A stretch of 11,787 bases of DNA from DAOUMU01 sp034409055 (GTDB lineage: Bacteria > Chloroflexota > Anaerolineae > 4572-78 > J111): contig DAOUMU010000399.1 in the NCBI GenBank assembly GCA_034409055.1, forward strand, positions 1 through 11,787, given 5' to 3'. Position 1 is the first letter of the stretch. The number at the start of each line of letters is the position of its first letter. Below the pieces are notes generated by a model that was not told the DNA's origin, ran no database searches, and saw only the letters and a program-made list of their open reading frames with translations. Below, one piece after another: positions 7,067 through 11,787 of the stretch. Made by a program: the position numbers and the translations under genes.

Positions 7067-7073
7067 ACCTCCT
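7067..7073 (-). promoter_or_regulatory. Strong ribosome binding site deciding the aminotransferase start
   Basis: On the minus strand AGGAGGT is placed 7 bases before the ATG at 7059. This full match to the anti-Shine-Dalgarno favours that start over the in-frame ATG 48 bases upstream (7107). Confidence 0.85.
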
Positions 7074-7114
7074 GAGAGTTGATTATCGGTACGCAGGAAT
7101 CTATCAATCGTATT

Positions 7115-7175
7115 GCGTGTTGCGTGTTGCGTGATGATCATAGATGTAACACGCAACACGTGACACGCAACACGC
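7115..7175. repeat. Inverted heptamer array (GCGTGTT / AACACGC)
   Basis: Three 7-base units in one orientation, GCGTGTT (7115-7121), GCGTGTT (7122-7128) and GCGTGAT (7129-7135), face four units in the opposite orientation: AACACGC (7148-7154), AACACGT (7155-7161), GACACGC (7162-7168) and AACACGC (7169-7175). A 12-base centre separates them. The block lies between the LDH-like gene and the aminotransferase gene and would fold into a long hairpin. It resembles the short tandem heptamer repeats known from cyanobacterial spacers in style, not in sequence. Confidence 0.75.
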
Positions 7176-7192
7176 GGTTTGCTGGCAAAGCA

Positions 7193-7206
7193 GGTAACAG
7201 GTTACC
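7193..7206. promoter_or_regulatory. Palindrome GGTAAC-AG-GTTACC, possible operator
   Basis: A perfect 6-bp inverted repeat with a 2-base centre lies in the 175-base spacer downstream of the LDH-like gene and upstream of the aminotransferase gene. The size fits a dimeric repressor site, but no regulator is encoded nearby and no promoter could be placed next to it, so this is only a candidate. Confidence 0.25.
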
Positions 7207-7234
7207 AGGCAGCTTGTCTTCCACAGCAGATCTC

Positions 7235-8359
7235 CTAAAGATCAACCCCATACCGACCGGCATACTCTCGAAAACGAGCCATTAATTCCTTGGCTCGCGC
7301 CTCGGCTGAGGTAGGCGGAAGCCGGTCGCAACTGTAACCCAGGGTGTGGTGGAGTACGTCCACGGCCGTAGGGCAAAATACGGCGGTTCCATCGGCCTCG
7401 ATGCGCTCGATTCCATCAAAGCGATGCGACCGTTCGTTAATGGCCACGGCTTCGGCCAGGGACAGGCCCTCGATTGGGGCCGGTTGCACCCCGTTGCGGT
7501 TGGCGATAATCGGATATCCCCCCGGCAGTCCGTTGGGAGCGGGGGCATGGAGAAACGAACCTTTCTCAGATAGGAGAGCCCGGATCAGGCGTACGGTAGA
7601 ACCGGCGGTCAGAAAATGAGTCACCGGACCAGACGGTAAGGGATAGGGGGCCAGGAGCAATTCGTCAGCGTGGATGGCGGTTGTTACATCCTGCCCCTTA
7701 TGCTCGATACGCAGAAAGTAGGGTGGAACTTCATCGGCGGCTTCGCCAAAGACGATCCCTTCCAGGGCGTGGTGGGCCACCAAAAACACACGCACCGTCT
7801 CCAGCGGTGCAGCCAACCGTTCGGCCGCCAGCAAGCGCACCTTGGGTACAATTTCGTCCAGATTGCCCACGCCGCAAGTCGGAGCCAGGTTCAGCCGGCC
7901 CAGGATACAGTTAACCACGTCGGGAAAGGGAGCAGTCAGGGTTAGCCCGCCGTAAGCAACGTCGCGTAATGCCTCCATCAGTTTCAAGGTCAAGCTCAGA
8001 TGGACAGGCAACCACACCCCAAACCCGGCCCTTTTAAGGAGATTAGCCTGGGGCGGTGGCAGCAAGTCAGGCAACCACCAGGTTTGTTTCGTGGCCGTAC
8101 TCAGAATCAAATCCGGAGCTTCCCGGTGAACGATTTCGGCCACAGCTTCTTTATGATTGAGGTCAAGCGAAACAAAGTTGATGGTGGGACGATAACCCTG
8201 GGCGATGGCTCCCAACCGGGCCAGGTTGCACCGGGCAATACCTCGATCTACATTCCGGCTGGCGACGACAATCCGGCCCAGGTCCGCTTCTCGCACCAGC
8301 AGTTCCAGCATCACCCCGCCCAAATCGCCCAGGCCTATGAGCATAAGGGTTGGTTTCAT
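7235..8359 (-). CDS. Divergent NAD-binding Rossmann protein with LDH/MDH-like architecture
   Basis: A 374-residue protein not confidently assigned to a named family. It starts with a Rossmann strand and glycine loop, LIGLGDLG (7-14), then an acceptor-type strand IVVASRN (30-36). Later segments follow the order of lactate/malate dehydrogenases: TAPFPDVVN (142-150) where those have 'NPVDV'; GVGNLDEIVPKVR (163-175) where they have 'G-x-x-LDSARFR'; FLVAHHALEG (192-201) at the place of the catalytic 'GEHG' histidine; and a C-terminal GGYPIIANRNGV (280-291) like 'SVPVxLGxNGV'. The canonical Arg of the D-x-x-R pair is not conserved (V171, with K173 or R175 nearby), so substrate or activity may differ. 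A saccharopine-dehydrogenase-like NAD domain is the alternative reading. Heptamer repeat arrays flank it on both sides; no good ribosome site precedes the ATG. Confidence 0.7.
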   Translation of the reverse strand: MKPTLMLIGLGDLGGVMLELLVREADLGRIVVASRNVDRGIARCNLARLGAIAQGYRPTINFVSLDLNHKEAVAEIVHREAPDLILSTATKQTWWLPDLLPPPQANLLKRAGFGVWLPVHLSLTLKLMEALRDVAYGGLTLTAPFPDVVNCILGRLNLAPTCGVGNLDEIVPKVRLLAAERLAAPLETVRVFLVAHHALEGIVFGEAADEVPPYFLRIEHKGQDVTTAIHADELLLAPYPLPSGPVTHFLTAGSTVRLIRALLSEKGSFLHAPAPNGLPGGYPIIANRNGVQPAPIEGLSLAEAVAINERSHRFDGIERIEADGTAVFCPTAVDVLHHTLGYSCDRLPPTSAEARAKELMARFREYAGRYGVDL

Positions 8360-8366
8360 AATGGCA

Positions 8367-8443
8367 AATGATGAATGAAAAGTGATGAATGATGAATGGT
8401 GAAAAGTTATTCACAATTGACCACCTGACCATTCATAATTCAC
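8367..8443. repeat. Inverted heptamer array (AATGATG-type)
   Basis: From 8367 the sequence has a 7-base period: AATGATG, AATGAAA, AGTGATG, AATGATG, AATGGTG (8367-8401). Opposite-strand units CATTCAT and AATTCAC follow at 8430-8443. ATGAATGGT (8392-8400) pairs with ACCATTCAT (8428-8436). The block fills the spacer between the nucleotidyltransferase stop and the LDH-like start. Its plan is the same as the 7115-7175 array, but the unit is AT-rich instead of GC-rich. Confidence 0.65.
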
Positions 8444-8448
8444 AAGTT

Positions 8449-9399
8449 CTACGAGACCACTTCACCGACCACCTGCTGGCCATCCTCAATGGTCGTATCC
8501 CGCAAAATGACCGCATCTTTAATTAACACATCTGCGCCAATGCGACAGTTACGCTCGATGTAGACCCTCGGGCCAATCACACAGCCGGGCCCGATAGTGG
8601 TTCCTTCTTCAATGCGCAGGGGGGTAATCAGGTGGGTATGTTGCCCCACGGTGTAAGGCGCTAACTGTGGTTTATCACCCCCCGTGGTCAAATAATGCCG
8701 GTTAAGCGCTAACAAATCCCCGGCGTTGGTCAGTTGCAGCCGGCTGTCGGTAAGAATACCACTGACATGGCCTCCATCATCAATCAACATTTGGATAGCA
8801 TCTTGCAATTCGTACTCTCCCCGGGTCGAGAGCTTCACTGCTGGCAAATATTCCAAAAGCTTGGGCGAAAAGATATAAAGGGGTAAACTGGCAATATTGG
8901 AAGGTGCTTCATCAGGGGGGGGTTTTTCCACAATGCGCTTGATCGAATCCCCTTGCATTTCAACCACCCCCGTTCGCCCCGCCATAGAGAGATCAACCTT
9001 CATCAGGCTGAGCGTAGCGTGGGAATCCGTGGTCTGGTGAGCGGCCAATAACTCGGCCACGTGGCCAGCCGGTACGAGATTATCGCAAGCAGAAAGGATG
9101 AACGTATCGCGGATGTGGGGAACAGCCTGGCCCAGGGCATTGGCCATACCCAGGCGTTCTGGTTGTACCACAAACTCAATGGCAGCATCCAGGGTTGACT
9201 GCCCCCGGAAATAGCGGCCCACTTCACTGTCTTGCTGGCTAATGACCATAATAAATTCGTGGACGCCGTTTTGAACCAGAGTTTCCATCACCCGTTCGAC
9301 GATGGGCTTACCTAAAATGGGCACCATGGCTTTGCTACGGCGTAACGTGATCGGATTCAGCCGCGAGCCTTTGCCAGCGGCCAGGATAACAGCTTGCAT
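8449..9399 (-). CDS. Sugar-1-phosphate nucleotidyltransferase with C-terminal left-handed beta-helix
   Basis: A 316-residue protein. The nucleotide-binding signature is LAAGKGSRL (6-14), followed by SKAMVPILGKP (22-32). FVVQPERLGMANAL (76-89) corresponds to the 'Q-x-E-x-LGTAHA' base-recognition segment. The metal-binding Asp lies in ACDN (104-107), where relatives usually have GD. EKP (158-160) and GEYELQDA (194-201) match the sugar-binding part. From about 255, short hexapeptide-like repeats (IEEGTTIGPGCVIGP..., IERNCRIGADVLI) form a truncated left-handed beta-helix. It would join a sugar-1-phosphate to UTP or dTTP, giving an NDP-sugar and pyrophosphate. GGAG (9411-9408) sits 8 bases before the ATG, inside the end of the kinase gene, and only one base separates the two genes, so translational coupling is likely. 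The probable substrate is the kinase product. The base used (U or dT) cannot be told. Confidence 0.88.
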   Translation of the reverse strand: MQAVILAAGKGSRLNPITLRRSKAMVPILGKPIVERVMETLVQNGVHEFIMVISQQDSEVGRYFRGQSTLDAAIEFVVQPERLGMANALGQAVPHIRDTFILSACDNLVPAGHVAELLAAHQTTDSHATLSLMKVDLSMAGRTGVVEMQGDSIKRIVEKPPPDEAPSNIASLPLYIFSPKLLEYLPAVKLSTRGEYELQDAIQMLIDDGGHVSGILTDSRLQLTNAGDLLALNRHYLTTGGDKPQLAPYTVGQHTHLITPLRIEEGTTIGPGCVIGPRVYIERNCRIGADVLIKDAVILRDTTIEDGQQVVGEVVS

Positions 9400-9400
9400 A

Positions 9401-10657
9401 TTACATACTCCAGGATGTCAGGTGAGCTTGATTTTCAGTCTGGCAGAAATGAATACTATAGGCATCAGCCTCGTTCGGATGAGCCATGGGATAGCGACGG
9501 TGAATAGCTTCGGCAATGGTCTCACGGGCGGCCGGATCGATGAGGGCAATACAGTTACCTCGAAAACCGGCCCCACTAAAGCGAGTCCCGTACACCCCGG
9601 GCGCCTCGCGTAAGATTTCGTACAGGGTGATAAGCTGAGGGCTACCACACTCGTAATATTTAATGGAACTTTCGCCTGACTCGGACATCAGGGCGCCAAA
9701 GCGATTGAGATCACCCATCTGCCAGGCAGCTACGCCGTCAGCCACCCGCTGCATCTCGCCAAAGTAATGACTGGCCCGCCGCCTGAGCATAGGCGGTAAG
9801 CGGTGACCTTCAGCCTTGAAGATTGTCGGGTCCACCTGGCGTAGACGGTAATCAGACTCAACAGCATCGCCGCCGGCATAGGTGAGCAACAAGCGAGCCG
9901 CTTCTTGGCATTCCGCCACTCGATTGTTATAATCTGTACCAACCAATACATGGGTGACCCCGGAGTAGACTGATAAAACTTCAAAATCGTTTGCCTGGAG
10001 CGTGGTTGGAACTTTGTCAATCTGAATCGATTGACAGTCGATCAAAGTTAGATGATTGCGCTGGCTGAATAAGATCACCGATTGGTCGAGGATACCATTA
10101 TTCAGACCAATATATTGATTTTCGGTAAAGCGGACCAGGGAAACGTTTTTCTCCGGGGGTACCTCCAAGCCGTTCATCGTTTCCAGGGCCAGCAGATAGG
10201 CAATGGTGACGGCTGCGGAAGAACTGAGACCACCAATTGGCATATTACCATCAACGACGCCAACCAACCCGCACTCGAGTTGGTAGTCCTGTTGCAGGGC
10301 CAGGACGGCTCCGCGAATGTAGTTGCCCCAGTCGCGAGGTTGATAAGGGGGTACGTTACTCAGATTGAATGAGATGGGTGGCTCAAAATCGAAACTGTCA
10401 ACGCAAACGAGACCGTCGGTTGCCGGGGCAAAGGCCATCAAGATGGACCGGTCAATGGTCATGCCGGTTACCCGTCCCAGTTGGTGGTCAATGTGTGCCC
10501 CCAGGGGACAGATACGCAGTGGAACCTTGACCACGCGAATAGTGGCCGGATTCACTGAATGGTTGCGCCTCAAGTGCGAAATCAAGGCGTCGACTCGTTC
10601 CGCTTCTGGAGGCGCCACCCGAATCGGCGGCGCGGTAAAAGTTGCAATGGAAACCAT
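9401..10657 (-). CDS. GHMP sugar kinase, galacturonokinase-like
   Basis: A 418-residue protein from the ATG at 10657, chosen for the GGAGG (10669-10665) placed 7 bases before it; an in-frame ATG at 10747 lies upstream of the promoter. The substrate motif reads RICPLGAHIDHQLG (48-61) instead of the galactokinase form 'GRVNLIGEHTDYNGG'. The phosphate-binding loop is GGLSSSAAV (142-150), the catalytic Asp is in NGILDQS (187-193, D191), and the third motif is RFSGAGFRGN (359-368). From memory of the family, RICPLGAH, YNxRVxECQEAA, YECG and APGVYGxRFSGAGFRG are features of plant galacturonokinase. The Glu that in galactokinase contacts the C6 hydroxyl is Ala here (A54), which would suit a C6 carboxylate. 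Proposed reaction: galacturonate (or a related sugar) plus ATP to the sugar-1-phosphate. It is first in an operon with the nucleotidyltransferase. Confidence 0.85.
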   Translation of the reverse strand: MVSIATFTAPPIRVAPPEAERVDALISHLRRNHSVNPATIRVVKVPLRICPLGAHIDHQLGRVTGMTIDRSILMAFAPATDGLVCVDSFDFEPPISFNLSNVPPYQPRDWGNYIRGAVLALQQDYQLECGLVGVVDGNMPIGGLSSSAAVTIAYLLALETMNGLEVPPEKNVSLVRFTENQYIGLNNGILDQSVILFSQRNHLTLIDCQSIQIDKVPTTLQANDFEVLSVYSGVTHVLVGTDYNNRVAECQEAARLLLTYAGGDAVESDYRLRQVDPTIFKAEGHRLPPMLRRRASHYFGEMQRVADGVAAWQMGDLNRFGALMSESGESSIKYYECGSPQLITLYEILREAPGVYGTRFSGAGFRGNCIALIDPAARETIAEAIHRRYPMAHPNEADAYSIHFCQTENQAHLTSWSM

Positions 10658-10664
10658 AAAAAAA

Positions 10665-10669
10665 CCTCC
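10665..10669 (-). promoter_or_regulatory. Ribosome binding site deciding the kinase start
   Basis: GGAGG on the minus strand, 7 bases (all T) before the ATG at 10657. It fixes the start 90 bases downstream of the longest possible reading frame, whose first ATG (10747) would lie upstream of the promoter. Confidence 0.85.
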
Positions 10670-10714
10670 GTTAAAATTCTCAAAACGTAAACTTATATGC
10701 AACAAGGATAGGCC

Positions 10715-10743
10715 ATTATAGCCCTTTTCTGTATCAATATCAA
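10715..10743 (-). promoter_or_regulatory. Sigma70-type promoter of the kinase/nucleotidyltransferase operon
   Basis: On the minus strand TTGATA (10743-10738), then exactly 17 bases, then TATAAT (10720-10715): five of six and six of six consensus matches at the ideal spacing. The expected transcript start is near 10708, giving an untranslated leader of about 50 bases with the GGAGG site near its end. It lies in the 119-base divergent region shared with the oxidoreductase gene. No equally good plus-strand promoter was found there. Confidence 0.8.
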
Positions 10744-10776
10744 ACAAAGCTAAGCTAATGACTGGAGGAGATGTGT

Positions 10777-11787
10777 ATGACTACTGATCTTAATCCCATC
10801 GGTTTTGCTATCCTGGGACCTGGCAGCGTGGCCGACTATCATCATCAAGCTATCACGGCTAATGTTGATCTGGGAGCCCAATTGGTAGCAGTAGGGCACT
10901 ACAACCCAGATCGTTTTGCCGAAATCGGAACCAGGTTTGGCGTGCCCTGTCTCAACCAGGCAACCTTGCTGGCCCGCCCCGACGTGGATGTGGTCTGCAT
11001 CTGTACGCCCAGCGGCCAACACGCCGCCCAAACCATCGCTGCGGCTGAGGCCGGCAAACATGTGTTAGTAGAAAAGCCCATGGCCCTGAGCTTGGCCGAA
11101 GCAGAGGCAATGATCGAAGCTTGCCGGCGAACCGAAGTTGAATTGGGAGTTGTGTTGCAGCGGCGGGCCGAGCCCATTTTCAAACGTATTCATAGCGCCA
11201 TCCAGGCCGGGGATTTAGGCGATTTGACTTTGGGCCTGGTTACGCTCCCTTACTACCGGTCCCAGGCTTATTACGATCAAGCGGACTGGCGAGGGACCTG
11301 GGCCCTAGACGGGGGGGGAGTATTGATGAACCAGGGCATCCACCTGGTGGACCTGCTGATCTGGTATATGGGTGACCCGGTTCAAGTACAGGCCCAGGCC
11401 GGCACGCTCCAGCGAGCTATTGAGGTAGAGGATACCCTGGTGGCCACCCTGCGCCTGGCCAACGGCGCCCTGGCCACCATTACCGCCACCACCACGGCCG
11501 CCCCCGGCTTTCCCCACCGCCTCGAAATAAACGGTACGGCAGGCTGCATTCAGGTGGAAGGGGAAACTGTCAGGCGCTGGGAACGGGTCGAGCCGGCCAA
11601 AGCCACCGTCGAGCCTCCCGAAATTGGCGGGTCCGTAGCCGCGGCATCCCCATGCCCGGTCTGGGCCGGGGCCGGCGGCGACCCCAGGGGCATCAAGCCC
11701 ACCGGTCACATCGCCATTTTTCGGGATTTTATCCAGGCTCTGCGTGACAATCGTCCTCCCCAGATCGACGGGGCCGAGGGTCAGCGT
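10777..11787 (+). CDS. Gfo/Idh/MocA-family oxidoreductase, C-terminus cut by window edge
   Basis: The frame is open for 337 codons to the right edge without a stop; family members are usually about 330-390 residues, so nearly all is present. The N-terminal Rossmann domain shows AILGPGSVA (11-19), VCICTPSGQHA (73-83) and the dinucleotide-side catalytic motif EKP (99-101). The C-terminal alpha/beta domain has the family hallmark GGGVLMNQGIHLVDLL (179-194) with H189, a candidate proton-transfer residue, and near the end GHIAIFRDFIQAL (310-322) and a PQIDGAEG segment. The ATG at 10777 is preferred because GGAGG (10764-10768) is 8 bases before it; the in-frame ATG at 10771 is too close. These enzymes oxidise or reduce sugars, inositols or NDP-sugars with NAD(P). 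It is divergent from the kinase operon, so a related sugar substrate is plausible but unproven. About eight residues (289-297, with SPCPVWAG) look inserted. Confidence 0.92.
   Translation, partial: MTTDLNPIGFAILGPGSVADYHHQAITANVDLGAQLVAVGHYNPDRFAEIGTRFGVPCLNQATLLARPDVDVVCICTPSGQHAAQTIAAAEAGKHVLVEKPMALSLAEAEAMIEACRRTEVELGVVLQRRAEPIFKRIHSAIQAGDLGDLTLGLVTLPYYRSQAYYDQADWRGTWALDGGGVLMNQGIHLVDLLIWYMGDPVQVQAQAGTLQRAIEVEDTLVATLRLANGALATITATTTAAPGFPHRLEINGTAGCIQVEGETVRRWERVEPAKATVEPPEIGGSVAAASPCPVWAGAGGDPRGIKPTGHIAIFRDFIQALRDNRPPQIDGAEGQR

Noticed and set aside
7060..7107. Longer aminotransferase start at 7107
   Set aside because: The extra 16 residues show no family similarity and would place the perfect ribosome site inside the coding sequence.
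7115..7175. CRISPR-like repeat array
   Set aside because: Units are 7 bases with no unique spacers between them and half are inverted; no cas genes nearby.
9401..10657. Naming the kinase galK
   Set aside because: The galactokinase signature GEHTDY is replaced by GAHIDH and other segments look like galacturonokinase, so substrate identity is open.
10658..10776. Riboswitch or plus-strand promoter for the oxidoreductase in the divergent region
   Set aside because: No known riboswitch core was seen, and plus-strand -10-like sequences (for example TATCAA at 10732) lack a -35 partner at proper spacing.
10771..10776. Upstream in-frame ATG as start of the oxidoreductase
   Set aside because: It lies only 2 bases after GGAGG (10764-10768), too close for initiation; the ATG at 10777 has an 8-base spacing.

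Overview
The window reads as chromosomal DNA of a bacterium with roughly 50-55% GC, most likely a member of the Chloroflexota (Anaerolineae-like). That placement is an inference from three things: the gene order mrdA-minC-minD-minE-rodA, the style of the proteins, and spacers full of fold-back repeats. No rRNA or other phylogenetic marker is present to settle it. Nine genes lie on the minus strand; one, at the right end, is on the plus strand. Both end genes are cut by the window edges.

Left half (about 1-4935, minus strand): a cell-shape and division-site cluster. In transcription order it holds mrdA (PBP2, peptidoglycan transpeptidase, with an unusual C-terminal extension), minC, minD, minE and the first 54 codons of rodA. 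PBP2 and RodA form the elongation peptidoglycan synthase. MinC/MinD/MinE keep FtsZ rings away from the poles. A consensus-like promoter sits just ahead of mrdA. Three of the four gaps in the cluster (minE/minD, minD/minC, minC/mrdA) hold fold-back repeats, of three different kinds. mreBCD, which commonly precedes mrdA in this arrangement, is not seen upstream.

Middle (4953-8359, minus strand): a metabolic group of an SDR dehydrogenase, a class III PLP enzyme of the glutamate-1-semialdehyde aminomutase type (overlapping the SDR gene by 14 nt), and a divergent NAD-binding protein with lactate/malate-dehydrogenase-like architecture. Their joint pathway is not recognised. The spacers on both sides of the LDH-like gene contain 7-bp-periodic, inverted repeat arrays. 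The unit sequence differs between the two, but the layout is the same.

Right (8449-11787): a GHMP sugar kinase that looks like plant galacturonokinase rather than galactokinase, followed after one base by a sugar-1-phosphate nucleotidyltransferase with a left-handed beta-helix tail. Together they suggest a two-step salvage route, free sugar (possibly a uronic acid) to sugar-1-phosphate to NDP-sugar. They are driven by a clear sigma70-type promoter (TTGATA-17-TATAAT). Divergent from them is a Gfo/Idh/MocA oxidoreductase that runs off the right edge.

No tRNA, rRNA, CRISPR array, transposase or phage gene was seen. The only gene-free stretch above 300 bases is 2207-2510, which is mostly two fold-back elements. 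The most notable points are the kinase/nucleotidyltransferase pair, the inverted heptamer arrays and the fold-back elements in the min cluster. I found no clearly new defence or mobile system.
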